Shown here: positions 1 to 11,625 of the stretch, one piece after another
Numbering within the stretch: the first letter of the stretch is position 1
Layout of the letters: every line of letters begins with the position of its first letter
From: Antitrichia curtipendula
Lineage: Eukaryota; Streptophyta; Bryopsida; Hypnales; Leucodontaceae
DNA length: 64,000 nucleotides
Direction of reading: 5' to 3'
Assembly: GCA_951230915.1 (NCBI GenBank)
Contig: OX579635.1
Coordinates: forward strand, 37,386,001 to 37,450,000
Program-made: the position numbers and the translations under genes
The notes under the pieces: generated by a model
Told to the model about the DNA's origin: nothing
Seen by the model: the letters and a program-made list of their open reading frames with translations, nothing else
The model's database searches: none

Positions 1-911
1 CTGGGTTTTTTTATTGGAGACATTCCTAAAACTGCAACTTTTTGGTATGTTATTCAAAAAAGAAAATCAATTTTTTTTTGGAGCTTCAACCATACAAAAC
101 TAAAGTAAAGTATTTTACTGAAGTGTGGAAAAAAATTCAGCCCTTTTCACCATGCGGATTGAAAGATTATAGCATTTGAAGTGAGAAAAAAATCTTTTTT
201 CCAATCTTGCGAAATAGGGTCAGCAACTTTGGACTCATTTGGAGTAAAATTTTTGCTCTATACAAACTTGAGATTTTTGACCATTTATAAGTATATGATA
301 TTAGGTTCACTCACCAAAAAATTTAGAAGAAAATAGGGGGTCTAAATTATTCTAAATCACCCTAGAATGCAGGAGGTTAAGTGAATTGGCAATAGACTAG
401 TCATTTTTTTGTGCAATGAGGAAATATTTTATTTGAAATCCAAATGGTGAAAAATTAGAAACAAACATTTGGAATATGTGGAAAAAATTTCAAAATTTTT
501 GACTTCATTGATTGCAAGATAATAGGACTTGAAGTTAGAAGAAAATATTTTTTCTTGAAACTATCCCAATATAGCTAACAAAGTTTGACTCTTAGAATGA
601 TTTGACAACTAAAGTTTGTTTTTTTTGGACAATTGTATGTCATATTTTATTAGTTACATACATGTTAAATTTCAAAACTGTAAAAGATTCTCCAAAGATT
701 CCCAAATTGCCCACGTTGCCCAAAAAGTTAAGGGCAACATAACTTTTGATCTAGGCACCCGATCAGAAAAAAAAATAGTTTTTCTCAAAGGAGGTATATA
801 TTAACACATTGTGTCCAAATTTCATGAACACCCGACCGAAAATGACTTTATAGGAACCTACCCAAGATTTATTGCATACGTTGAACAAACACTTGGTCCT
901 TTAGGGGTTGA
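1..911. mobile_element. Right part of a TTAA-ended non-coding element, cut by window start
   Basis: The segment ends at 898-911 with CCTTTAGGGGTTGA, one base different from the CCTTTAGGGGTTAA end of the complete element at 4403-5336. The interior has the stock phrases of the family: 'gtggaaaaaatttcaaaa', 'gattgcaagata', 'gggcaacataac' and 'aggaacctaccc' (also seen at 31820). Its 620-900 part is matched in inverted orientation at about 62921-63190. There is no transposase-like reading frame. The left end is outside the window, so this may be one element or two joined pieces. Confidence 0.5.
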
Positions 912-1150
912 TATTGGTGACATTGAAAAATAGTGAATTCAGACTTTAGATGCATTCCAGATCAATACTGAAAGAGATGTTCACATTACAGTCTGGGTGT
1001 GGACAGTCGGGCATCATCGTGTTTAGTGTTAAAATGTTTCTACTCTCTCCCACTTGAGTAATGCATTGAGTATTGCATTGCTGTTCGTTTCACCTTGCTT
1101 TCCTGAGTACTGGCTAGTCCCCTTGTTAGTCTTGTTAATCACCATTCAAT

Positions 1151-1290
1151 CACATTCAAAGAGTAGCAAACTAGGTAATAAACATGATCTGTAAGTCTTC
1201 CGAACCGAATCCTCACCATAACCACATTCAAAGAGTAGTAAATTAGGTCATCCACAAGATATTCACCTAAACCAAATCCGAAAGACAAGA
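1151..1290. repeat. Two-copy tandem duplication, ~71-bp period
   Basis: 'cacattcaaagagtag' occurs at 1151 and again at 1222, and the following bases stay alignable ('aaactaggt' / 'aaattaggt', then 'accgaatcc' / 'accaaatcc'). It lies directly upstream of the GC-rich RRM exon, possibly in its promoter or leader. Confidence 0.55.
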
Positions 1291-1640
1291 ATGTGCCGAC
1301 ATATAACTCTCAAGCTCCTCAAGTAAAACCGGACCACGGCAACCGAGAAGAGGGAGAGAAGAACAAGAAGAAGCTCTCCCTTCGACGACCAACCCTAAAA
1401 AAACAGGCCACACCGAGGTCCCGATTGACGTGCTAAGCACGAGCAGACTCCAAAACCTCCACAACAATCGTGAAACTCAAGCGTTGCTTTCCACTCACCT
1501 GTTCAGCTCCACTCCCAGGGACGGTTACCAGCCTCCCGACGTGTAACAGCGCTCACGCAAACCAGAAGCACGCACGCAAGTGGAAAATCCGAAGAAACAG
1601 AGCAAGAATCATCGACGAAAGTGCCAAAATTTACAACGAG

Positions 1641-1949
1641 ATGGACCCCGATGCAATCCTTCCGTTTGAAGGACCTGACGCCGGAGGAAATCTTGGCGAT
1701 GTCGGAGCATCCACCGGAACAAGATTCGATGCGCCAGCGCCTGCATCTGCGGCCATGGCGCCTCGGGAGCGTCACCGCGTGTTTGTGAAGTCGGGCGTGA
1801 CGGGGGAGGTGAGTGAAGAAACGCTGCAGCGCCATTTCTCCCACTACGGCAACGTCACGGATGTATACATTCCAAGGGTCATGCCGTCGCAAATCCCGAA
1901 AGGATTTGCTTACGTCTCCTTCGACTCCGACGACGCCGTGCACCGAGCG
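1641..1949 (+). CDS. RRM-domain RNA-binding protein, N-terminal exon (partial gene)
   Basis: From the first ATG the exon encodes 103 residues: an acidic, Gly/Ala/Pro-rich leader (about 1-44) and the first half of an RNA recognition motif. The RNP2-like strand VFVKSG is at 47-52 and the RNP1-like strand KGFAYVSF at 87-94, with the helix ETLQRHFSHYG between them, as in hnRNP and TDP-43-type RRMs that bind single-stranded RNA. The reading frame stays open upstream to 1470, so an earlier start or exon is possible. After 'HRA' the frame runs into AT-rich sequence at a plausible donor (GCG|GTAATG, 1950). The rest of the RRM (beta4) was not found downstream, where a decayed tandem array begins. It is either a gene with a long repeat-filled intron or a truncated copy. 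The RRM call is firm; the exact protein is not known. Confidence 0.6.
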
Positions 1950-2045
1950 GTAATGCTTGCGTCTTCCTCACTTTCCTTTAACCCTAAATCCTTAAATATT
2001 AATATAATCAACCATCCACACACAAGTTTGAGTAATATTTGGTAA

Positions 2046-3480
2046 TAGAAGCTTCAAAGTAAGTCTTGTAATATATCAATGGAAAGAGAAAAGAATGGAT
2101 TGTGTGAACTAATGATATAGGTTTTTTTGAAGGTAATATTGCTCTTTTTTATGATGTTTTTTTAATTGATTTTGTTATCTTTAGTCTTCATTATTTAAAA
2201 TAATGCAAAATCATTCACCTCCTCCTTTAAATTATAGAATATTTGGTGAGGGAAACCCTCGAAGTAGGTAGTGTAACATATCAATGGAAAGAAAAATAAT
2301 TTTTTGTATGAATCAACGATGTAGGTCTTTTTGAAATAATAATATTCTATTTCATATATTTTTTGTTGGCTTTATTGTCTTTAGTCTTCAATCTTTAAAT
2401 GGAAAACTATTCACTCTCCCTCCTTAAATTGAGAAATATTTGTTGAGGAAGCCTCAAAGTTGGTTGTGTAATATATTGATGGAAATGAAAAACATGGTTG
2501 GCATGAATTGATGATATAGGTCATTTGGAGGTGTTACAACTCTCTCTTTTTTGTGATATTTTATAATTGATCATGTTGTCTTAAGTCCTAAATTGTTAAA
2601 TACTTGACCATTCACCCTCACCCCTTACGCTGAAGAGTGTTTGTAGAAAATGCTTCAAAATAGGTCTTGAAATATGTTGTTATTAAGAGAATGCTTGATG
2701 TGAATCAATAGTGTAGGTTGTTTAGAGGTAAAATTGCTATTGAATATGATATGTACAATTGATTTTGGTATCTTCATTTGAATATTTAGGATTCACTACT
2801 TTCCCCTTTCAAATACATATTTTTAAATGTTTGCTTTCTTTGCTTGTAAGGAAACCAAGGTATGGCATTCAAAAGAAGAATCATTGAAGAAGTTTCAAAG
2901 TAGACTGTATAATTTATTGATGGAAAGAAAAAATAATGTTTTGAATGATTCAATAATGTAGGTCTTTTAAAAGTATTCCTCCTCTCTTTTGTGATGTTTT
3001 ATATTGTTCTTTTTGTCTTTAGTTTGAGCATTTAGGGTTCACCTTTTTTCTTCCAAATCTTTTTTTAAATTTGTAAAGGACTTTGCTTCTAAGAAACTAA
3101 AGTATGGATATCTACGTGTAATCATAATTTCTCAACCATCCAAATCAAAGATGGTAGTTAAGAGATATTTTTTGAAAATCTTTCAAAGTAGGTTGTACAA
3201 TATGTTGATGAAAAAAAAAAAAAAAATTAAAATAAATCAATGGGATAGGTTTTCTGCAGGTATTGTTGTTTATTGAGACATTGTATAACTAATATTGATC
3301 TCTGTGGTTTGAGCATTTAGAAGAGGTCATATTATATATTGATGAAAAAATGATGAAAATATTATGCATGATTCAATAATGTAGGTTTGAGGAAGTATTT
3401 TTGTTGTTTATTATTATGATTTTATACAATTGATTTTATTGTCTTTAGTTTAAGCATTTAGAAGTTGATATGTTTTCCTC
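2046..3480. repeat. Decayed tandem array, ~200-bp unit, about seven copies
   Basis: A recurring unit has the order 'cttcaaagtaggt.gtgtaatatattgatggaaag', then 'atgaatcaa..atgtaggt', a T-rich run, 'tttata.aattgattttgttgtctttagt' and 'catttaggattcac'. The 'ataggt/gtaggt' marker falls near 2116, 2321, 2515, 2713, 2958, 3244 and 3381, a spacing of about 140-290 bp. Copies are strongly diverged. No coding potential is visible. The array starts about 100 bp after the RRM exon, so if that gene is intact the array sits in its intron. Confidence 0.6.
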
Positions 3481-3892
3481 AAAAAAATTTGTTTTGAATT
3501 TTTGCATCTTTTTTATTTTAAGGGAACTAAGATCTTTGTACCTCAACAATACTAACATGTGAGCATAAAAATGCAAGCATATGAACCTTGAGCCTAAAAA
3601 TATGTAGATACCTTACTACTATTGAAGGTACTTATAACATAAACATCTTAATATAGATATTTATAACATAGGTAATCTATAATCATGAAAGCTTTTTATA
3701 ATGTAGACACCTATAACATAGATATCTAAACTTCAAAGCTCATGTACTCATAATCCTAGGCTTACATAATAGCACTTCTATTTTGAACCCATATGTGTCC
3801 CTAAGTGTTCAACCAAAATTGATCCTATGGATGATGATTGAGGAATATTCATTGAAGGGCAACTAGCTTCTTTAATTTGGCTTATTAGAAAC

Positions 3893-3981
3893 TTTTTTTT
3901 TTTCAATGAAGTCAAAATTAAATCCAATTAAACCAAATTTTGTGGCTCTATTGCATTTAATTTGACTTCATTGAAAAAAAA
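3893..3981. repeat. Hairpin with ~27-bp arms (MITE-like)
   Basis: The left arm (3893-3923, T-run then CAATGAAGTCAAAATTAAAT) is mirrored by the right arm (3955-3981, ATTTAATTTGACTTCATTG then an A-run). There is one single-base length difference and a loop of about 30 bp. It is probably a very short inverted-repeat transposon remnant. Target-site duplications cannot be read because of the A/T runs. Confidence 0.55.
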
Positions 3982-4076
3982 TTAAGTTTGAACATTGTTT
4001 GTAACGTTAAAAATTGTGGATACAATGGTCCAAGGGTTTAAAAAACAAACTAAAACTTCAGATACATTTTTTTTCT

Positions 4077-4107
4077 GCGAAAATAGTCATAGCCTGACTA
4101 TTTTCGC
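4077..4107. repeat. Perfect 13-bp stem, 5-nt loop
   Basis: GCGAAAATAGTCA (4077-4089) and its exact reverse complement TGACTATTTTCGC (4095-4107) flank the loop TAGCC. No T-tract terminator context applies in a plant genome. It may be part of a degraded foldback element. Confidence 0.6.
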
Positions 4108-4402
4108 AAAAGCTAATTGGTTTGACTACTCACTTTGGCCACTTTTGCGATTGTCAGAGCGAACTTTTAATAGCTTGGTTTGATTACTTTCTAGCAGCCC
4201 TCCGGATGCCTTTGAGAACTTTCTCCCCATACCACTCAAAATTGTATCCTAGATTCATATTTTTTTAATTTAATAGAAATGAAATTTTATATTAAAAAAA
4301 AGAATATTTTAGCTCTTATGACTTTTAGGGTCATTGAACTTGAATTTGACCTTTAAAATGGTTTTTCTTTGACTTTTGTCCTAAACTAATTAATTCATTT
4401 AA

Positions 4403-5336
4403 TTAACCCCTAAAGGACCAAACACCGTTTTTTGACAACATAGCGATTTTGGGCAGCTCACTATGACCGTAATTTTTCTTTTTTTTCTTTGAAATTTTCA
4501 CATAAGATGTGCCCAAGGAGTAGCTTTAAGGTCCAACAATTTTCGTAACTTTTGACTACATGATTAAAAAGTTATTGCATGATATGTCATTTTCATTGTT
4601 CGGCGGGCAGCCGGGGTAGCAAAAAAAACTTCTTTAAAAATCACTTTTAAAAAAAACTAAAATTTGAAATTGGTTCTTTAGATTTATATGTATGAGGGAG
4701 GCTTTGAAACATTCCATCCCGATCAATGAGTCAAAAGTTATGAGGATTCTTAGTTTGAGGGTAGTTATGGAATCTCTACTCTAAAATAAACTTTGAAGTC
4801 CTTTATTTAACTCGATTTTCAATATTTTTGAAAAAAAATAAAAACATTGGGTGTAGATTGTTTATTACAACATTACAATCATTGGGATTGGCATTTTTCA
4901 ATTTCATAAATAAATTCTTGACAATTTAGTGTTTTGAATCATTCTCTACTTCTTCCTACTTACTATTTTTTTCCTATATGTTGTACAATTCCAAATGATC
5001 TGAAATTTTTCAAGCATGTAGCCAACTTGCCTTGAAGAATAAATTTAAAGAATAACCATCATTTTGGACATTTTTTCATACAAATGTGACCTTGTGAAGG
5101 GCAGCTGCCCGTTTTTTCGCAGGGACAAAAAAAGGATTTTGGTCAATTCAAACGCTATTATCTTGCAATCCACTTGGTGGAAAATTCTGAAATTTTTTCC
5201 ACATCTTCTTAAACAAGTTTACTACAAGATCTTACGGCTACAAGTGTCCAAAAATGTATTTTTCTAAAATTTGGCACTAGTATTAGAAATGGCAGTTCTG
5301 GAGCGGTTTTGGTAGTCAAAAACCTTTAGGGGTTAA
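4403..5336 (+). mobile_element. Complete TTAA-ended non-autonomous DNA element (reference copy)
   Basis: The left end TTAACCCCTAAAGG (4403-4416) is the exact reverse complement of the right end CCTTTAGGGGTTAA (5323-5336), and the element is 934 bp. The interior is AT-rich with no long reading frame, so it must move in trans if at all. TTAA followed by CCC is the signature of piggyBac-type ends, where TTAA is the duplicated target. Because TTAA is itself a palindrome, the sequence alone cannot separate target duplication from the inverted repeat. The same interior is found at 19787-21141 and, reversed, at 58828-60339. At the homologue of the TA where those two carry an insertion this copy is empty ('tttattacaacatt', about 4861-4876). 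Confidence 0.75.
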
Positions 5337-5748
5337 AGCTTTCCAAAACCAACATATTTCTATTTGGCTAGAAAATTTTGTAAATCTCCCATGGTGAAGA
5401 TTCCATTGAAATTATAATTACAATTATGTTTCTAAATATTGAATGGTACAATATTCTAGTTTACACTATAATGTTTTTTAATAGTGAAAATTCGAGATTC
5501 CTTAAGCAAATTTTGTATCAGATGTAAATTTACTTTAGTTTTTCTTCAAAAATCCAAGATCATCTCAAGCCTTTATAAGACAATGTAAAAATTATAACTT
5601 ATGTTATTGAAGACATTCAATCTCATCTTTGAAAATAAAGCCCAAAATTTTTTCACTTACAGAGAGTGACAAATGGATCAAATGTAGTGAAAGATTTTGA
5701 AGTTTGACAGCATGGTCCTGTGAGCCTTGTCCTTACATGGTCAACCCA
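5337..5748. other. AT-rich intergenic, nothing recognised
   Basis: I see no coding exon, RNA gene or clear repeat end in this stretch. Confidence 0.4.
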
Positions 5749-6054
5749 TAAGGAAGGAGGTGCTAAACGAGTCTGTGGTCTAAAACCTTCCTCTAATATA
5801 TACACAAGCACACAATGTACCTACAGTGAACATTTCACAGTGGGGACTACCACTTTCATACCCACAGGCCATTCCAAATTCAAAAATTCATAACTAATCC
5901 CACAATTATCCAAAATGTAGACCGAGAAGTGGACTATGTATGACTTCCGTTTCTCTTTAAAGTGGAAATTAAATACTGGAAAATATTTGGAGATGTGGAA
6001 GAATACATCAAGCTGGTCATTTGAGAAGAAAGATGAACTGCGTCACTACCTATA
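5749..6054. mobile_element. Probable diverged copy of the TAAGGTAG-ended MITE family
   Basis: It begins TAAGGAAGGAGGTGCTAAAC (5749) and ends near 6052 with GTCACTACCTA, which match the family ends at 33687 and 17846 approximately. The middle has the shared phrase 'aaattcataa.taat'. The right end abuts a second TAAGGTAG at 6053-6060. The ends are only partly conserved. Confidence 0.4.
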
Positions 6055-6491
6055 AGGTAGATCTCCCATTTCAGATCACTTAAATATTTCAGCATATGTG
6101 TGATTGAGCAATGGTGGAGGAGAAAATTTTCTCCAGCGAGGAAATAGGAATAAGAAAGATTGCCATTTTTTGGTAATTTTTCATCAGGTGTAGAATTAGT
6201 TAAAATTAAAGAAGTGGAAAAATCAGGGGGTCCTATTTCCGATCAATAGGCAAGCCCATTCTTGATCAATGGCAACTTTATTAGGTGCCAATGTGTTATT
6301 CATTACAGAAGAATCAAATAAGAATCAAATGGCCTATAAAGCTATGGTTACAAATGGATCAGTCTATTGATTGGAAATGGGAGGGTGATCGGAAAGAGGG
6401 TGACTACCTTAATGCTGAGCAAACGGAAGTGCGGAACCTTCGACAACCTTCTCAACTGGCGCTCCATTCATCAACCTGCAAAGATGTCGAA

Positions 6492-6666
6492 GACATAACC
6501 GGTTGTTGACTTTTCAATGCTAAGATGGCTCTATGCCATTGGCTAGCCGTCACCATTACCATCACAAGTTGTAACTCATAACCTTCTTTCCTTTCAACTT
6601 GCTTCCCACACCCTTAGATCATGAAGATCAAAGGTTGTGATTGAAAAGTAAACAACCGGTTATGTC
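6492..6666. mobile_element. 175-bp MITE with 27-bp terminal inverted repeats
   Basis: The left end starts GACATAACCGGTTGTT and continues with a CTTTTCAAT segment. The right end (about 6640-6666) is its reverse complement with a single mismatch in 27 bp. The interior is unrelated and non-coding. The immediate 3' flank (6667-6708) holds a second perfect 8-bp inverted pair, AGATAACC/GGTTATCT. No clear target-site duplication was seen. Confidence 0.65.
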
Positions 6667-7138
6667 AGATAACCTACTCGCTGCTACCATGGCTCGTCGG
6701 TTATCTAGTACATAAATCAGTTTTTCACTTCATCGTCAACAAATCTTCAGAATTAAGCTCCAATAGTAGAATTTTAAAATTTGAGCTACAAGACACAAAT
6801 TGACATGAGACAGAAGGGGATGGGACAATCCTCACACAGCTGACATTCCTAATCAGCCTGTTTTTGTTTTTTTTACTTTCTGAAAAAGGGCTAGGATGGT
6901 GATCACTTAAATTTTTTGGTGAAGCATTGGATTTCTACATTCATTCATCTTTTGGACCAAAAAAAATACCTTTCAATCATATTCATGCACTTTTCACCTA
7001 AATTTGATGACTTCATCTACATTTTTGATAGAAATGAAAAATTTCTGGGAAAAAAAAAAGATTGCTTTTATCTGATAAAAAGTAGACATTTAATTTGAAA
7101 TGGTGCAATCTAAACCCCATGGTACCCCCCAAAATGGG

Positions 7139-7285
7139 TGAGTGGCTCTTGCAATTGATAATGCTTTTTTGCTTGATTCATTGAATGACTATACATGTCA
7201 ATTCCAGAACCAATTGATGTCCATTTCACAATCATTTGTAGGGTCTGTTCTTAATGCCTGCTCCATTTCAGAGCCTCCTACCTTA
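7139..7285 (-). repeat. Truncated copy of the TAAGGTAG-ended MITE family
   Basis: Read on the minus strand, it matches the first ~150 bp of the complete element at 33687-34083 over its whole length, including 'ggcattaagaa..gaccctacaaa' and 'gactatacatgtcaatt' in the appropriate strands. It ends in AGCCTCCTACCTTA at 7285. The rest is missing beyond 7139. It is followed at once by 'acccttaaagg', giving the sequence TTAACCCTTAAAGG at 7283-7296, a near match to the TTAA-element end. Confidence 0.65.
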
Positions 7286-10200
7286 ACCCTTAAAGGAAGT
7301 GGCCCCCCATGATCAAAGTAGTCACCAAAATGTTTGGAAAAATGGAACAATAGGTGCGTTTTTTGTTTCTACAATGAATAGTCAAGTCATCCATTGGCTA
7401 ATTTTTGGCCTTAGCATTGTTTAAGGATTAAATTTAATAATTGTTGGAGAAGCTTATCAATTTCAAATTAAAAAATAGGTAAACTAAATTGGTAAAATAG
7501 TAAAATACTCCAAATTGACCAAATTAATTACACCTAATGGACTAGACATTCATGAACAATTTTGAACAACTGATGAATCATGAATGCATAAATGTCTCAA
7601 GCACGTGGAAACTTTATTTTTTTCATCCATCTAATTCTTTTTAGATTCTTGTGTTAGGTCTCTTATATTTGTATGGTATTGATTTTACAACTTCCTCTTG
7701 AATCTTTTGTAGCTCATGGGGTATAAATATGATTGACCTCAGAGCTAACTTTTTCATATCAAAAATGACTTCAACAAATGAATAATGTTTTAGAAAAAAA
7801 TGTAATTTGAACTAATATTTTGAACTCAAAAAAGAAAAATCTTAAGAATTATTTTTAATCAATCAGTAGTCAGTGTTAGAAACAATTTTCAAAATTGTTG
7901 ATTTCTAGTTTTATTGAAAAATACTATTAAGTATAGCAATTGATTTTAACTACATAGATTGATATGATCTACGGGTCATATTTTACAATTTTTGTTTGAA
8001 AGTCATCATCAAATTACTATTTAAGTTAGATTTTTAGGATACATCTTTATAATTTTGGAGTCTTGGACTATACCAGTGGCTTGCACTTTGGGGTGAAATT
8101 TGCAAGATTGAGTGTTTATAATGTGAATTCAGTTGGAAGACAAGTGCTATTAAGTAGGAGATGTCATCCATGCAATTAGCAATAAATTCAATATCACAAG
8201 AGAAATAAATCATTTCATCCTTCTTGTTTTGCACCTTAGATAACTCTAGACGATGATAAATTAAGAGAGTATTCTAGTGTTTGCCCTTTTGGATTTAGTG
8301 TTGTTGAGATGTGGGGCGTTTACTAGTTAAGATAGGCATCTTACTACATCTATGTTGGTTCCAAATAGAAAGGTGGTTAGGCTTATTGAGTTGTAGAAGA
8401 AGGTTGGGGACTATTTGACTTATTAAAAGGAAGATAAGGCATTTGCCCCATATTGCTAGTAGCCATGAGTCCTTCCTCTGGTTACTTAAAAGGCATGGCT
8501 CCTTTCATTGGGATTGTATTAGAATCGTCTTCTATCTTTCAAGCATAAGAATTATACTTAGAGCTTGAGAGTTTTTTCAAGTATTATTGTTTCTAATAGG
8601 TGTGGAGGGTTGAATTCGAACATTATTTAGGGTTGTGAGTGAAAGAGAGTTGCAAAGTGATAGTGGTATTTACAAACATCTACTTCACTGAGAGGCTCCC
8701 TGTTCTTCTGACTAACCGCAAACTTTACGACAACGAATTGTATATTGGGCAAGTATTGAAAATTTTGTAAAGGTTAATTTTGTTGAATGGTTGACGAAGG
8801 TTCAATAGTGAGAAGATGTGTACGTGCACCACACCATTGGATTGCAGAAGGAATAAGGTCTAATTAACTTAGATAGTTTCATCTACAATGTTGTCCAAAA
8901 TTAATAAACTTCATCTAGCTAAATTTGGTGATTCAAACATATTTTGAAATGTTTTTGTAATTTCATCTGCATTCCTTTTCTTAATTTTCTAATATATTGG
9001 CTAGATGTACCAAAATCAAATAAGATTTTGATGAGAATTTGTCATACGTACAATAAAGGTTTATTTGGACTTAAGAAGACTTTTTATTTGTAAGTGCCTT
9101 GGAAATAATCACTTGTTTTTTTGTTGGCAACCCTAAGTAAATTACACTATAGTATCTCCTACATGTTATCAAAATCGTGAGCTAAAGAGTGACTTATGAT
9201 CAATTCATTCTTGAACTTTATGGCAAATGAACCTACACCTTTCTTGAATTGAAGTCCCTTTGTTTGTAGAAAATCTTAAACTGTAGCTTGTCTATACTTT
9301 TTGGTCAGTTCAAAAATAATTATTTTAGGTACTATGCATTCAAAGTTGTCTACCAATGCCATGAGTTTTGGAAAATGAGGGGCGGAAAATACAAAAAGAA
9401 TTAGTCTCTTTCTTAAGATCCACATTTGTTTGGATACATATGGGTTTATGTACATATATAGATAATCATTTGTGCATATGGATATAATTTTACACGCAAA
9501 GACTTATTATTCCATACTTTTTTTAACCCTCTCGTTGAGCATCCATTATACCACTTATTCTAAAAAAAAAATAATAAAAAGTACACAAAGGTCTCCCAAT
9601 GTGAGTGCATAGTGCAATTATTTCAATATGCATTAGACATTGACAGTATAAAAAATCCCCCCAATGGCTCCCTATTCAAGACTATAATAATGGTTCAAAA
9701 CAACTTGTCAATCATATTTGAAAATGAATGTTTTTATATCTAGTTTATTGTGTACTATTTGTTAGTTGCATCTCCACATTATTGATTTCAATTCCACTAT
9801 TATTAATCTATTTTATTTTATTTGGAATGTTATATCCAACAAGCACACAAGCAATTTACTAGACTTCTTAAAAATCCAATACATATAAACTCTTCAACAA
9901 ATGATATTTGTCTTTTTCTATTCAAAAGATGTCCATCCTATTAAATATGATTTCAATAAATAATATTATATTAAATATATAATATATAATAAAGTTCTTT
10001 GAAAATCAATATATGAAGTGTTTTAGGTTTATAACTCATTGTCATTGTAAGAAGAATCTTGTAAAATCACTTACATTCAATTCACAATTATTGATTTCTA
10101 AAAATAAAATTAATTTTGACTTCATATTTTTTAATAAATATTGATTAGTGTGATAGCAGATCCAACTATATGGATATGAGTTTATACTTTATAAATCTAT

Positions 10201-11452
10201 GTATATTCCATTCTTACAATTGTAAATTGGTTAAGTCATACTTTACAACTTTTGTTGGATATTATTACTTAATCATTTTCTAAGTTGAATTTTTATTGTA
10301 GAGCACCTTCACATTTTTTGAAGTTTGGACTACCTTGGGAACTATCCCAAGGGTATTAGATCATTTATAGGTTAAAAAATTGCCATAAAATTTTAAGAAG
10401 TTCACGAGAGCTTTTCAAATGAAATTTGAACATTTGATACAAGGAGTGATGCACTATGCATAAAATTGGATTTCAATCATCTTTCATTCAAGTTTATAGT
10501 TATTTAAATTTAAACACATTTTTTGGTAAAATCAACTTTTTACATGAGTTCAAAATTCTTTAGTAAGAAGAATGAGAATTTTTAGAATCACGTGGTTAAA
10601 ATTTAATGGATTTTTACTATGATTTATTAAATGGAATATTATTGATTGAAATACAATCCAAATTCTTGAGAGTCAATTTTTTTCAGCACTTGTAATACAA
10701 TATGCCTAGATTGCATTTAAAATTTCAAGTTCTCAAATGAATCAATTATGGCATTTTTAGAGTGCATTGCACACTTTTACATCTGGTAGTATATAAATTA
10801 TATTTTCTATTGGTGCTTTTGTCTTTATAATTTTTAGACTAAAATTTTAGAATTGCAAATGAAGAAGTACAAATTATTTTTATGTAATATCCAGAAGAAT
10901 CTACCCTGAAATCAAATACTATATCCTTTTGATGTATTGATCTAATTGAGTTGATTTTTTTAGTTTTTTCTTTAAAATAAGCTTAAATGTATTATTCTAC
11001 ATTTAATTACTCTAGAGAAACAATTGGAATCATGAGACCATTTCCCATAAGCAATGAAAGTCCTTGATTTTGGCGATGAGCCCCTTCTATTAACTGAATC
11101 ATATCAACCTAATTTGGGGCTAATTAGATTATTTTCCAAAATAAAAACTTCTTTAAAAATGAGAACCTATGGTTTACTTTGGATACACCTATAATCTATT
11201 TACATTATGTTTTGAAAGATAGGCTTTAATTTCCATTCAATTTTTCTATAAAATCTAATAAAAATTAAATTATTTTAATAATGTCCGAGTGCTTATTTAA
11301 GCAATTTTAGATATAAAGCAAAGGTTTTTGATATTGTTAGTCCATTCTAATTTTGTAAAATAATGATTTCTTGAAGTATTACTAGTATGAATAGTTTGAG
11401 GTAGTTGTACCATGAAGGCATTTCATTAAGTTGGCCTCAACAGTCAACATAT
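7286..11452. other. 4.2-kb AT-rich gene-free stretch
   Basis: Both strands are rich in stops and A/T runs. No exon with a recognisable domain, no RNA gene and no paired element ends could be identified. Reading frames here stay below about 70 codons. It is probably old, degraded transposon sequence. Confidence 0.4.
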
Positions 11453-11625
11453 CACTAGAAGAAACTTGTGTTTTTCATGAAACATTTTTTGTGACGTCCA
11501 CCTATTTTTATGTCAACAATGACATCAAACATAACATCAAGATGTTGGTTGTAACGTCAAACATAACATAAAAACAAGTGGACTTTACAAAAATGCATCT
11601 AGAAAAGCATGATATTTTTTTAGTG
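11453..11625. mobile_element. 173-bp CACTA-type MITE
   Basis: The left end is CACTAGAAGAAAC, close to the usual plant CACTA terminus CACTA(C/G)AAGAAA. The right end TTTTTTTAGTG gives CACTA on the other strand. A 3-bp direct repeat TAT flanks it (11450-11452 and 11626-11628), as expected for the CACTA/EnSpm superfamily. Nearly the whole element folds back on itself: GTCCAC at 11496 pairs with GTGGAC ending at 11583, with ~18-bp inner arms and imperfect pairing out to the ends. It is too small to encode a transposase. Confidence 0.75.

Larger units (their letters stand above)
3481..4402. other. AT-rich intergenic stretch with two hairpins
   Basis: No gene is recognisable. It contains the hairpins described separately at 3893-3981 and 4077-4107. 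Around 3560-3740 there is low-complexity text with repeated 'cataaa.at' and 'acctataacatagat' phrases. Confidence 0.5.

Noticed and set aside
8240..9160. Possible retrotransposon or LTR segment in a slightly less AT-rich stretch
   Set aside because: I found no TG...CA termini, primer-binding site, polypurine tract or reverse transcriptase motif.
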